Made by a program: the position numbers and the translations under genes. From contig OX639973.1 in NCBI GenBank assembly GCA_951828385.1, positions 806,001 through 870,000 of the forward strand: a stretch of 64,000 nt of DNA. The letters are read 5' to 3'. Shown in pieces: positions 17,102 through 25,910 of the stretch. Origin of the DNA: an uncultured Poribacteria bacterium. Lineage in GTDB: Bacteria > Poribacteria > WGA-4E > WGA-3G. Each line of letters begins with the position of its first letter. The first letter of the stretch is position 1. Under the pieces are notes generated by a model that searched no databases, was not told the origin of the DNA, and saw only the letters and a list, made by a program, of their open reading frames with translations.

Positions 17102-18206
17102 TCATTTTTGTTGTGCTTTCATTTTAAGATAACTTTCAATGAACGGGTCTAACGCCCCATCTAACACGGCGTTAACGTTCCCGGTTTCGACATTCGTCCG
17201 TAAATCCTTGACGCGTTGGTAAGGGTGCATCACATAGGACCGGATTTGACTGCCAAAGTTGATTTCTAAACGTTCACTCCGCTGCTTCGCAATTTCTGCT
17301 TCCCGCTCAGCCCGATATTTTTCATGAAGGCGTGATCGGAGGAGTTTCATGGCGATTTCTCGGTTCTTGTGCTGAGAACGCTCATTCTGACACTGAACAA
17401 TAATCCCCGTCGGTTTATGTGTAATCCGAATCGCTGAGTCTGTGACATTGACATGCTGTCCACCGGCACCGCTGGCTCGATAGGTATCTATGCGCAGGTC
17501 TTCAGCTTGAATGTCCACTTCGACTGCATCGTCGATTTCGGGGGTAACATCAACAGCGGCAAAAGAGGTATGTCGTCGCTTGTTAAAATCGTAAGGCGAC
17601 AGACGGACGAGCCGATGTACACCGGTTTCAGCCTGGAGGTAACCGTAAGCGGAGGGGCCTGTAACAAGAATCGTTGTGCCTTTGATACCTGCTTCGTCTC
17701 CGACAGTGATGTCCACAATTTGCGTTTGATAACTTCGTGTGTCGCACCAACGGAGGTACATCCGCATCAACATCCCGGCCCAATCTTGCGCGTCAACCCC
17801 ACCTGCGCCGGAATGGATATTGAGAATGGCGTTATTCTCATCAAACTCACCATTCAACATTAAGTGGAGTTCCATCTGTTCAAGACGACTGACGACACTC
17901 TCTAACTCGTCTCCAATTTCCGCCTGTAAACTTTCATCGTTCTCTTCAATTGCGAGTTCAATGAGCGTCTGGATGTCTTGAATTTTGAGGCTCAGTTCCT
18001 CGTATTTGCTAACCTCATCTCGGAGGACCGCGATCCGTTGATTGGTTTTTTGAACGCGTTGTGTATTGCTCCAAAAGTCTGGAGCGATCGTTCCTTCCTC
18101 AAGTTCTGTTAATTCTTTTCGTTTTGCAGCGAGGTCAAAGATAACCTCCGAGTTCTAAGAGACGGGTCTGCATATCTTCAGCCTTGTTTTTTAGATCTAT
18201 AAGCAT
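17102..18206 (-). CDS. prfB: peptide chain release factor 2, with programmed +1 frameshift
   Basis: RF2 terminates translation at UGA and UAA. The gene is read in two frames. Codons 1-23 start at ATG 18206-18204 and end at an in-frame TGA (18137-18135). A +1 slip at CTT-TGA-C continues in the long frame to 17102, giving about 367 residues. The GGQ peptidyl-transferase motif is in ASGAGGQHVN. The stop-codon-recognition tripeptide, SPF in E. coli RF2, reads SPY here (in VRLSPYDFNKRRHTSF). Low RF2 lets the ribosome slip, so the gene autoregulates as in E. coli. It lies upstream of lysS and downstream of lnt. Confidence 0.95.
18135..18149 (-). promoter_or_regulatory. RF2 programmed +1 frameshift site
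   Basis: On the minus strand: GGAGGT (18149-18144), three bases, then CTT TGA C. The internal Shine-Dalgarno-like GGAGGT lies three bases upstream of the slippery CTT, the same spacing as in the E. coli prfB signal. Removing one T joins the 23-codon leader frame to the long RF2 frame. This can be seen directly in the sequence. Confidence 0.95.
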
Positions 18207-18225
18207 ATATTACCTCTATAAATAG

Positions 18226-18347
18226 TAGGACTTACGCAATTTTGACTGCAGCCTGTTCTGTTAGATGAGAATTTTCGGAAAACACAGCGTTCTGGTGGCA
18301 CAAACTGGGAAGTTTGTGCTACAAAAGAGCAGCATGCGTAAGTCCTA
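18226..18347. mobile_element. 122-bp MITE with perfect 13-bp terminal inverted repeats
   Basis: TAGGACTTACGCA (18226-18238) is the exact reverse complement of TGCGTAAGTCCTA (18335-18347). The element is flanked on both sides by AATAG (18221-18225 and 18348-18352), a perfect 5-bp target-site duplication. It carries no coding frame. An inner hairpin GCACAAACT-GGGA-AGTTTGTGC is at 18298-18319. It sits between the lnt stop and the prfB start and could affect their coupling. A related, degenerate end lies near 60385. Confidence 0.85.
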
Positions 18348-18352
18348 AATAG

Positions 18353-20086
18353 TTAAGAACGTTTACGCCATCGCCGTCTTACGAGTTGAGTTCCGAACCC
18401 TCCGATACATAGGAGCGCGCAAAGGATCGGAAACCAATCGCCGTAGCGGGTATAAAGCGTGTGTTGACGTTCCGTAGATGAAAGCAGGGGTACGGGTGCA
18501 ATAAGCACCTCCTGCGTGGCGTTCGGTGTAATGATAGGTGTCGTTATCCTACCGAATTTGTCCACAATACATGTAAATCCGCCATTTGCGCAGCGGAAAA
18601 CTGCTATTCGGTTCTCAATCGCGCGGAAAGGTGCCATCGACAGATGTAGTTCAGGGAAAGCAGTCCCTTTGAACCAAGCATCGTTCGTAAAGATTCCGAT
18701 CACTCTGGCACCTTTTTGGACAGGTCTACGAAATTCGTCTGGAAACGCCGACTCAAAACAGATCGAAGCCCCAATCTCTACTTTCTGCGTGTCTGTCTTA
18801 TCTTTAACGACAAACACTTTCGGGTCGCGAAACAGGTCGTCTGTCCGTTTCGGGGTGTTCGTGTTATCTTTAACGATGAACACCGGTAAAAGGTTTACTG
18901 TTTTTCCATGCGCGAAGGGTTCAAACTGGATAAAATTGGGGATAAAATCCGGGAGAAGGTTTGCCAGCGGCACGTACTCGCCAAATGGAACGAGGTGCAT
19001 TTTGGCATAGTCTCCGTGTATCTTTCCATCTGGAGATATTGAAAGGACGCGGTTGTATATCGGTTGATTTTTTTTATTAGTATTTTTGGAAAATTTGCCG
19101 ATTGCTTCGTCTGTTCTTCCTCTGTTAGCTGTACCGACGAGTATCGGAAGTGATGTATCACGAAGCATCTGGGAAAACCTTCCGTAGGATCTCGGCCACT
19201 CACCCGTCAATGCCACGCTCCGAATCGCTGTTTCGGGCCATACAATCAAGTCAGGTGCCTCTCGGCTCGCTTTGTATGTTAAATTGATGTAACGCTGCAA
19301 AATCGCTGGAAATTGATTCACATCCCATTTCCGTAGTTGCGAGACATTACCGGGGACAAGTGCGACGTTTAAGGTTTCAGTGTCTGCCGGTGCTGTGGCA
19401 TTTGACTCACGGTCCAACGGTTCAGCGTCTTGGAGTTGGAAGGCACCGTAACCGAAACAAAAGATTGTTAAAATCACTGGAAGCACTAAAGCCCGAATTT
19501 CTTGTCGCCACTGGTTGCGGTTACAAAGCAGGGTAGCAATGCCAGCATTGAAGAGCACAATCACGAAACTGATGCCGTGTACACTGAAGAGAGAAGCGAC
19601 CTGTATACCGGGTAGATTGTTCCATTGTGAGTAGCCAATACTGCCCCACGGGAATCCTGTTATCATCCAACTCCGCACCCATTCCAATGCCGTCCAGATG
19701 CAGGCAGCAGCAAGCGGGAATAGTACGCCTGAACGCACCGGCACGAACTTCATCAGTGCGGCGAAAACTGCAAAATAGAGACCTGTATAACCGACAAGGA
19801 GTAGATAGGCGACTATCGTAGCGAAGATATTCGCGTACGGATAGAGAAGGGCAATGGCTGGGAGTAAGCCTGCGAAAAACAGAAAACCTGTTAAGTAACC
19901 GATCCAGAATGCGGACTTCCAACCTGTTGCTCGCGTGAGTGCAATGAAAAACGGTACCATCGCGATCCAAGCGAACGGATAGAGGTTTACATTCGGGAAG
20001 CTAAGAAACAGCAAGAGTGCTGAAAGTATTGCGAGTAGCCAATGTTGGTGGCGTTTCAAAAAATTTTCCGTAGGAGTATCCCCCAT
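18353..20086 (-). CDS. lnt: apolipoprotein N-acyltransferase
   Basis: Lnt adds the third acyl chain to lipoproteins at the periplasmic face of the inner membrane. The 577 residues start with seven or eight hydrophobic helices (about 15-215). The nitrilase-like catalytic domain follows, with the triad Glu285 (VWPETAIRS), Lys362 (DYAKMHLVPFGEYVP) and Cys443 (GASICFESAFPDE). A C-terminal helix and basic tail complete the family layout. It is longer than the usual 510-540, partly because of an internal near-duplication at residues 402-411 and 424-433 (VFIVKDNTNT / VFVVKDKTDT). Lnt products are the substrates of LolCDE, encoded farther along the same strand. Confidence 0.93.
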   Translation of the reverse strand: MGDTPTENFLKRHQHWLLAILSALLLFLSFPNVNLYPFAWIAMVPFFIALTRATGWKSAFWIGYLTGFLFFAGLLPAIALLYPYANIFATIVAYLLLVGYTGLYFAVFAALMKFVPVRSGVLFPLAAACIWTALEWVRSWMITGFPWGSIGYSQWNNLPGIQVASLFSVHGISFVIVLFNAGIATLLCNRNQWRQEIRALVLPVILTIFCFGYGAFQLQDAEPLDRESNATAPADTETLNVALVPGNVSQLRKWDVNQFPAILQRYINLTYKASREAPDLIVWPETAIRSVALTGEWPRSYGRFSQMLRDTSLPILVGTANRGRTDEAIGKFSKNTNKKNQPIYNRVLSISPDGKIHGDYAKMHLVPFGEYVPLANLLPDFIPNFIQFEPFAHGKTVNLLPVFIVKDNTNTPKRTDDLFRDPKVFVVKDKTDTQKVEIGASICFESAFPDEFRRPVQKGARVIGIFTNDAWFKGTAFPELHLSMAPFRAIENRIAVFRCANGGFTCIVDKFGRITTPIITPNATQEVLIAPVPLLSSTERQHTLYTRYGDWFPILCALLCIGGFGTQLVRRRWRKRS

Positions 20087-20417
20087 ATTCTATCACATTG
20101 AATTTATACCAAATCTGATTGACGATTTTTGGTTATGCCCGGTGCCCCTTCCCAGTAACGGGTGGGGACCCCGGTTAGGAATGCAGATCGCAAATGTAAA
20201 GCTAAGACAAATTTTGCCGCGTGTGGGCAAAATTTGGGCGTGTACGCCGCGATGCACTTCGCATCTGGGCGTGTACGCCGCAAAACCGCACCTACCGGGC
20301 CTGGGTGGACGGTGCGATTGATGCGATATAAACTTTTAGAAATGGTATTACTTTAATAATTTTAAACTGCAGAATGGGATATGTCAAGAAATTCTACCGC
20401 TCTGTTCTCGTTTTCAG
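20087..20417. repeat. intergenic region with dispersed GC-rich repeats
   Basis: No gene is supported here. GGTTAGGAATGCAGATCGCAA (20174 onward, given minus its last base in the second copy) and GTACGCCGCAAAACCGCACC recur near 60435 and 60530, showing a dispersed repeat. GCGTGTACGCCGC occurs twice in tandem, at about 20238 and 20269. A short open frame at 20162-20356 lies entirely in this repeat and is not a gene. Confidence 0.55.
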
Positions 20418-22610
20418 CTAAAAAAGATTCGTTTTCAATAGATGGGCGATTTTGATGAACACTATCCGTTCGGTGTCACCCTCTACATCTCGGTTGTCGT
20501 TGTAGACAATAAAGAAATTGCTTTCGGGACGATACTCATAAGCGAAAAGTGCGAAGACTCTGCGTTCTTTCTCTAACGTGAATTCAGCACTCGCTCTCGC
20601 ATACATCCGCTGCGCAAATTGATAGTTCACGATGAAACGGCGCGTCCACTCCGAGAGTTGCCACTGCGTTGCCTCTGGCTCTCTTTCATGGAGTCGTTGT
20701 AGAATAAACTCAAAGCTGAGTTTAGCAGTAGGACGAATCGTAATTTCTGGACGGATAAAGAAGGTGTCTTTGTTGTCTCGGACACCGAAACTTCCGGTAT
20801 TTCGGATTTGGACGTATTTTGGTGGAAACCACCCGGCGAAGAACCGCACTGTTCTGTCAGTAAAAGGTTCATTATCGTCGTTCACATGGTAGTACCACTC
20901 TGGTCCGAGGAAAAAAAAGATGTTACTAACACCGAGGAGTCCGCTAAAACGGGCTCGATGGTTTGTGAGTTCGCCTGCGTGGTTCGCGAGTCGTTCATAT
21001 TCGGCTTCACCGCGGAGCCTTTCGAGTGTCCCTTTGTATTGTTTGTTATAGCGGCTTCTAATGACGAATCCACGTCTGTCTACGCGCGGGATAAATCCGG
21101 TTTCGGGATTAAAGTGTTCTCCAATGTCCGCGTAAACCGCATCTAACGAGAACACATTTGTCCGCCGCGCGAGTTGAACAAAGATCAGATCGTCTGCCGT
21201 ACTGTCTACCATCTGGAGTCCGCCTGCCTTCCATTCCTTGGCGTATTCAAGATTCAGATTTACGTCTGCTGGCAGTTGGACGCGGGCATCTACGCCACCG
21301 GCGCGGTCATAAGTGCTGCCGCGTTGCTTATTGACCCCTAAAAACCCGACAGATGACGTTTTTCCGAGTTCCCGCTGCAACCGAAAGACGGAGTAGTTGT
21401 AGTTAGCAAGGGGCAACTCGCCTTCTTCTATCTCTTTATCTGGATTTTCCGGTCCCGCGACGGCTCCCATAAAGGCGAGATTGTATTTGCTGAATTTTCC
21501 GATAACCTTGCCACCACCGATCAAATCTTCGACCCGTCGGCTATAGAATAGGTCAAGCGGCATCTGAAAAAGTTCGTTGCCTTCAAGGAAAAACGGACGT
21601 TTCTCCGGGAAACGGAGCGGAATATCGCTGAGATTTACGAGGTCGGGATCTGCCTCGATTTGTGCGAAGTCTGGGTTTAATGTTAGATCAACAGTGAAAT
21701 CTTTAATAGGATACCGCAGGTCTAATCCGGCATCCGGCTTCACTTCAACAGTTGTCTCACCATCACTGGGTTGTGATACTTGTGGTTTTAGCGTAGCATA
21801 AGGCTTGAATTTCACGGGTCGCTTTGTAACAAGGTCAGTAATCGGGAGGTCTGTTAGTTTCCCGAATTTGGAAACAGCATATTGACGTTCGCCTATATCT
21901 GCCCAGGTTTGTTCTTCAGCAACGGCTTCGTCATTTCTCCAAAAGTTGATACCCCAAGTTGCGATGTCGCTTCCTTTCGAGAATCGGAGCTCGGCAAATG
22001 GAATCGCAAATTCTGCTGTCCACTTGTCTTGTTGTGTGCCTGCTTGTCCTTGCCAATCGCAGTCCCAAGAGATAGCAGTGCCGATGTTAGATTGCCCGCT
22101 GCGTCTGTTTGTGCCTTCATTAATCAACCGCCGATCGGTTTGTGTGCCGAGTGGGTTCAAGGCAAATGCATAACAATTCCTGCCGTCAAGAAAAGTGTCG
22201 ATTAGGACTTCAACATGATCATCGGAGAAGAAGAAAGAGTCGCGTCGGGTTTGATTTGCTGCGAGGTTGTGCATATCGGTCTTGAAACATTCAAACGCTA
22301 CATAGAGTTTATTCGCGTCATAAGCGAGGTAGATCGTCGTTGGCTGTGTCGCTGGTTCGCCGCGCTGTGGTTCAAATTGAATGAGTCCACCGGTTTTCGC
22401 ACTATTTTGCCAGCACGTGTCATCTAATTTTCCATCAATTTTCGGTGGGGTTTCCGTTCGGATCGCTTTAATCTCTCGGTGTGCAGCAGTTTCAGCGGGT
22501 TGGTGATCAGTGTCTACCGGAAATGCCTGACTCGTCAGCAAACAAAATATAAGATAGACACCCAACGTAAAGAGATATGTGTTTCTAAGCCGCGCTTTAA
22601 TTGTTCGCAT
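20418..22610 (-). CDS. secreted CBM9-like / DUF5916 beta-barrel protein
   Basis: A 730-residue exported protein. A signal peptide (about 1-30) precedes a CBM9-like beta-sandwich (about 45-250). This carries the hallmarks IDGKLDDTCW, TIYLAYDANKLYVAFEC and DDHVEVLIDTFLDG. The rest matches DUF5916, with LRFPEKRPFFLEGNELF in the middle and amphipathic beta strands to the C-terminal Phe, consistent with an outer-membrane barrel. In Bacteroidetes-like bacteria such proteins sit in the outer membrane and are poorly characterised; carbohydrate binding is only an inference from CBM9. No partner genes lie adjacent, lnt being the next gene downstream. Confidence 0.85.
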   Translation of the reverse strand: MRTIKARLRNTYLFTLGVYLIFCLLTSQAFPVDTDHQPAETAAHREIKAIRTETPPKIDGKLDDTCWQNSAKTGGLIQFEPQRGEPATQPTTIYLAYDANKLYVAFECFKTDMHNLAANQTRRDSFFFSDDHVEVLIDTFLDGRNCYAFALNPLGTQTDRRLINEGTNRRSGQSNIGTAISWDCDWQGQAGTQQDKWTAEFAIPFAELRFSKGSDIATWGINFWRNDEAVAEEQTWADIGERQYAVSKFGKLTDLPITDLVTKRPVKFKPYATLKPQVSQPSDGETTVEVKPDAGLDLRYPIKDFTVDLTLNPDFAQIEADPDLVNLSDIPLRFPEKRPFFLEGNELFQMPLDLFYSRRVEDLIGGGKVIGKFSKYNLAFMGAVAGPENPDKEIEEGELPLANYNYSVFRLQRELGKTSSVGFLGVNKQRGSTYDRAGGVDARVQLPADVNLNLEYAKEWKAGGLQMVDSTADDLIFVQLARRTNVFSLDAVYADIGEHFNPETGFIPRVDRRGFVIRSRYNKQYKGTLERLRGEAEYERLANHAGELTNHRARFSGLLGVSNIFFFLGPEWYYHVNDDNEPFTDRTVRFFAGWFPPKYVQIRNTGSFGVRDNKDTFFIRPEITIRPTAKLSFEFILQRLHEREPEATQWQLSEWTRRFIVNYQFAQRMYARASAEFTLEKERRVFALFAYEYRPESNFFIVYNDNRDVEGDTERIVFIKIAHLLKTNLF

Positions 22611-22954
22611 TAGTTTGTGTGTTCAGCCTCTCCTTTTAGTGTCAATCTGTTTGCGATTTTAGCGCAGATTTGTTTTTCTGTCAATAGAAAAGGGAGGGGC
22701 AACGGAAGTATTCAGTCCTTCGTTGCTCTCGATTTTCTGCTGATAGGATCTTTGACTTTTTTAATTCGGAAACCCAAAACCGATTTGCGTTGAATTTTTC
22801 TCGTTCATGTGGTAGATTATATAGCCTCCAGCTTCAGTTAGCACTAAAAAGTGAGTTCTCCGCTTGGTATGCCTAACACCGATCTACTTTTGCGGAGAGA
22901 CGAAAAAGTAAAAAAATAAAATCAGACAAACCCATATTGAGAGGATTAGATTAA
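22611..22954. other. intergenic region with a possible promoter
   Basis: A divergent gap between the DUF5916 gene and the broken FRG gene. TTGAAT (22790-22795), 17 bases, then TAGATT (22813-22818) on the plus strand is a plausible sigma70 promoter for the FRG gene. I see no repeat or RNA gene in the remainder. Confidence 0.35.
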
Positions 22955-23098
22955 GTGGCGAGAATAGAACCTGAACTTGTGGAAACGTTGAGTGATTTCC
23001 TGGAATGGGCGAGTCAATTTGACGATGGCACCTATGTATTTCGGGGTGTTCCTAGTCAAGGCACCCACTACCTAAAGGCAGGGGCTTGTGCTTCGTAG
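22955..23098 (+). pseudogene. FRG-domain protein, 5' fragment cut by the TnpB element
   Basis: A GTG-started frame reads VARIEPELVETLSDFLEWAS and then a segment ending YVFRGVPSQG. The helix plus FRG triplet is the beginning of an FRG domain, a family named after this motif and found in toxin-like and phage-defence contexts. The coding sense ends where the IS end begins (about 23061); the last 12 codons are IS sequence and stop at TAG in the element. The rest of the domain is not found on the other side of the element, so a deletion accompanied or followed insertion. Confidence 0.6.
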
Positions 23099-23250
23099 AC
23101 AGTAGCGTTTCCGAAAAAACGGCTTACACTGTCTCCACAGAGGGACCACAAGCAGCCCTCAAAATGTTTATCGCAGCGTTGACATCTCTGTCGTGATGAG
23201 AACCACATTCGGGACATGTCCACTGCCTATCAGAGAGAGAAAGATTTTCG
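23061..23250 (-). ncRNA. predicted TnpB omega RNA (scaffold over tnpB 3' end and element end)
   Basis: In known TnpB systems the guide RNA scaffold comes from the 3' end of tnpB and the element's right end, and the guide is the flanking host DNA. Here that places the scaffold at about 23250 down to 23061 on the minus strand. The guide would begin at 23060 and run to about 23041, inside the FRG gene. The terminal hairpin is visible; the exact limits are inference. Confidence 0.5.
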
Positions 23251-24287
23251 TTGTGATACCCACAATCCGAACACGGCTTGGTTGTAGGGGTCCATCGTCC
23301 AACTTGACGAAACTCACGATTATGTTTGAAACACTTGAACTTCAGAATCTCAACAAACTGCCCGAAGGAAAGGTCGGAGACTTTGCGTCCCCAGAGCCGT
23401 TTCATACCTCTAAGGTTCAGCGTCTCAGTGGCGATAAGGTCAAATCGCCGACACAGGTCCGTGGCAAGTTTCCAATGCCAATCTTTGCGTTGATTAGAAA
23501 CTTTGCGATAGAGTCGTGCGAGTTGTCGGAGGCAACGCCACCAATTGTTAGAACCTTTGATTTTACGGCTAAGTGCTTTGTTGAGTGTTCGGAGTTCTTT
23601 CAAGGAGTGTTTCAAGAATTGTGGCGATTGTATTTTCTCACCGGTGTTCAACGTCAAAAATGCGTCTTTCATACCGAAGTCTGCACCTACACTTTCACCC
23701 GTAGCAGGCAGCACTTCTTTAGAGGTATCATCGGTCACGACATAGAGCCAATAGGTGCCGACAGCATCACGAAGGATTTGGATATAGCAAACATTCCCTT
23801 TCCAATCACGGTGCTGATGAAAAGAAAACCAGCGTTTGTGGAATTTAAAGGAGTGCGAAGGTGCGTCCCACGCTTTGAAAGAGAGACGGACACGACCTTC
23901 TTCAAGGAGATAACCACTTTGAAACTTCGCAGAACGGTATTTTCCACGTTTCTTGTATTTCGGACGACCGACACCTACGATGTCGAAAAACCTTTCAAAA
24001 GAGATGTGGATACGTCCAATTACCGCGTCAAGTGTATCACGCGGTATCCATGCCCAATGTTTCTTGGTGCGTTTCAGCAAGTTCGTCAAGTGGGGTTGCA
24101 GACGGTAACGCCCCGCATATTTGCCATATCTGCGGTAATAGCGGTTCTCAAGCTTGAGAAAGTGATTATGGACATCACCAAGATCATCAAGCATATTGCC
24201 GAGACGCATATTTTGCGGATGCTCGCGTATCTGATGTTTATACGTCCGACGCTCGCGTTTTTGTTTTCGCTTTCGTTTTTTCGCCAT
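23124..24287 (-). CDS. tnpB: RNA-guided nuclease TnpB
   Basis: A 387-residue OrfB/TnpB protein, ancestor-type of Cas12 nucleases. The N terminus is strongly basic. The RuvC residues appear intact: Asp203 in GADFGMKDA, Glu288 in IATETLNLRG, and the DRDVNAAINI segment at 366-375. The zinc finger is complete, with cysteines at 339, 342, 358 and 361 (CSDCG, CPECG). Nothing suggests decay, so the protein is likely active. In characterised members the omega RNA directs cleavage of the empty donor site, preserving the element. The target here would be the uninterrupted FRG gene. Confidence 0.92.
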   Translation of the reverse strand: MAKKRKRKQKRERRTYKHQIREHPQNMRLGNMLDDLGDVHNHFLKLENRYYRRYGKYAGRYRLQPHLTNLLKRTKKHWAWIPRDTLDAVIGRIHISFERFFDIVGVGRPKYKKRGKYRSAKFQSGYLLEEGRVRLSFKAWDAPSHSFKFHKRWFSFHQHRDWKGNVCYIQILRDAVGTYWLYVVTDDTSKEVLPATGESVGADFGMKDAFLTLNTGEKIQSPQFLKHSLKELRTLNKALSRKIKGSNNWWRCLRQLARLYRKVSNQRKDWHWKLATDLCRRFDLIATETLNLRGMKRLWGRKVSDLSFGQFVEILKFKCFKHNREFRQVGRWTPTTKPCSDCGYHNENLSLSDRQWTCPECGSHHDRDVNAAINILRAACGPSVETV

Positions 24288-24479
24288 GGGTGTTCACGTA
24301 TCACGCCTTTAACCCCTTTGTAGTGGGTAGGAAACCGACACATTACCAAGCAGTAACGCTACAAATGTCTGCCAACGTGATATTATCATTATACTACATT
24401 TTGATGGCACTGTCAAGAAAAATATAGGAGCGGGCATTCCTCCCCAACCTAAAGGATGGGGTCTCCTGCCCGAAGATTG

Positions 24480-24905
24480 ATGATGAATCAAATGCCAATA
24501 AATCTCTTTTGGGCGAAAGGTAAGAACAAGGCTTGGTGTTCATTGGATGAAGTAGACTTTAGTCATAGTTACTATGATAACTTTAAAGGATTCATCTACA
24601 TCATTTGGTACTGGGATAAGTTCGGTGAGCCAGTAACAATCAAAGTCGGGCAAGGAAACATTAGAGAGAGACTTAAGGCACATAACACAGACCCACAAAT
24701 TCAAGCCTACGCGCATCTGAATTTGCTTGTCACTTGGACAAGTCTACCATCAAACTTACTTGATGGTGTGGAGGCGTACCTCGGCAAGGTGTTGAAACCG
24801 AGAGTGGGTTCGCTGTTCCCGGACGTTAAACCTATTCCTGTGTCACTACCATTCCCTATGGATCTACTGCCGAGTCGAGTTGAAGGGCAAGCGCGTCCAT
24901 ATTGA
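24480..24905 (+). CDS. GIY-YIG-like small protein next to the TnpB element
   Basis: A protein of about 141 residues. Near residues 35-70 it reads GFIYIIWYWDKFGEP then TIKVGQGNIRERLKAHN, which fits the GIY-YIG nuclease core (IYII, then IKVGxxxxxxxRLxxH). A catalytic Glu farther on is not obvious (the candidate is in VEAYLGKVL). Three ATGs lie within 13 bases (24480, 24483, 24492), with no good ribosome-binding site. The natural upstream sequence was replaced by the element end, so this may be a 5'-truncated gene. Together with the FRG fragment it hints at a former accessory or defence locus. Confidence 0.5.
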   Translation: MMNQMPINLFWAKGKNKAWCSLDEVDFSHSYYDNFKGFIYIIWYWDKFGEPVTIKVGQGNIRERLKAHNTDPQIQAYAHLNLLVTWTSLPSNLLDGVEAYLGKVLKPRVGSLFPDVKPIPVSLPFPMDLLPSRVEGQARPY

Positions 24906-24962
24906 TGCATTCATTTTATGTAAAAAATTCTCACAGTAATTTTTACAGCGAAGGAGACTACA

Positions 24963-25910
24963 ATGGCTAAAATCAAGGTGCTGATTGCGAGTGGGATCAG
25001 CCAAGAGGTTGCGGATCTGCTGCAGGACGCGCCACCGGAAATGGAAATAAACTTTTTGCCGGAAGGCGAATCTCTCAGCGATCACCTTTCAGATGTTGAA
25101 ATCCTCTACGGAACGTTGCCAGAGGCGGCATTTCCTCATGCGACATCCCTTCAGTGGGTGATGCAACCTTTCGTCGGCGTGGAGGGTTCAATGTACACTG
25201 CTTTTAAAGAGAGTGCTATCACACTGGTGAACAGCAAACGGTTGTATGGGCCCCAACTTGCTGAGCATGCGTTCGCGTTGCTCCTTGCCCTGACCCGTGG
25301 GATTCACACGCAACTCGACTTGATGCGAGAGAAAAAGTGGAAGTGGTTGCCGTGTGTTGAGGTATCAGGAATGACGATGGGAATTTTGGGGCTTGGTGGC
25401 ATCGGTAGAGCGGTCGCGCAACGCGCGAAGGCTTTCGATTTCAACGTGATTGCGGTGGATCCAGAACCGATGGAAAAGCCGGACACCGTTGATGAATTGG
25501 GACAACTTGATTGGTTGCCGGAGTTTTTATCGCGTTGCGACGTTCTAACGGTCTGCTGCCCCATCACGCCAGAAACCCATAAACTGTTATCTCATGCAGA
25601 GTTCGATGCCTTGCCAGAGGGATGCTTCTTCATCAATGTCAGTCGTGGTAAGGTGGTTGACGAGGAGGCACTTATTGCTGCGTTGGAAAGCGGGAGATTG
25701 GCGGGTGCGGGATTAGATGTTACTTACACCGAGCCGTGTCCATCGGACAATCCGTTATGGACGCTTCCGAATGTGATTTTAACGTCGCACACCGCAGGCG
25801 CATCGCAGAACATCGCCAAACGCGCAATGGAGTTGTTTATTGATAACATGCGCAAATATGTGAATGGAGAGCTGTTGGCTAACGTTGTGGACAAAGAAAA
25901 GGGGTATTAA
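24963..25910 (+). CDS. D-2-hydroxyacid dehydrogenase family protein
   Basis: A 315-residue NAD(P)-dependent dehydrogenase. The nucleotide-binding motif GLGGIGRAVAQRA is at about 141-153. The family signatures CDVLTVCCPITPETHKL and NVSRGKVVDEEAL follow, then the catalytic Glu and His in YTEPCPSDNPLWTLPNVILTSH (residues roughly 250-275). Substrates in this family include hydroxypyruvate, glyoxylate and branched hydroxyacids; the sequence does not distinguish them. AGGAG precedes the ATG. It converges on the enolase-superfamily gene with a 4-bp overlap of the stop regions, which may share a sugar-acid catabolic theme. Confidence 0.9.
   Translation: MAKIKVLIASGISQEVADLLQDAPPEMEINFLPEGESLSDHLSDVEILYGTLPEAAFPHATSLQWVMQPFVGVEGSMYTAFKESAITLVNSKRLYGPQLAEHAFALLLALTRGIHTQLDLMREKKWKWLPCVEVSGMTMGILGLGGIGRAVAQRAKAFDFNVIAVDPEPMEKPDTVDELGQLDWLPEFLSRCDVLTVCCPITPETHKLLSHAEFDALPEGCFFINVSRGKVVDEEALIAALESGRLAGAGLDVTYTEPCPSDNPLWTLPNVILTSHTAGASQNIAKRAMELFIDNMRKYVNGELLANVVDKEKGY

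Larger units (their letters stand above)
23061..24472 (-). mobile_element. IS200/IS605-type element carrying only tnpB
   Basis: Bounded on the low side by GCACCCACTACCTAAAGG with hairpin CTACC-TAAA-GG.AG, and on the high side by CCCCAACCTAAAGGATGGGG nested in GGGCA/TGCCC (24432-24471). The same pair of ends recurs in the relic at 34308-34787, which fixes the boundaries approximately. No tnpA is present, so mobility would need a transposase in trans. The low-side end is the 3' end with respect to tnpB, where the omega RNA and its guide are expected. Confidence 0.8.

Noticed and set aside
20162-20356. Small plus-strand frame after lnt
   Set aside because: It lies entirely in a dispersed repeat that recurs at 60437-60550.
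23193-24323. Long plus-strand open frame (376 codons) antisense to tnpB
   Set aside because: It is a mirror of tnpB with no motif or ribosome site; tnpB has complete RuvC and zinc-finger motifs.
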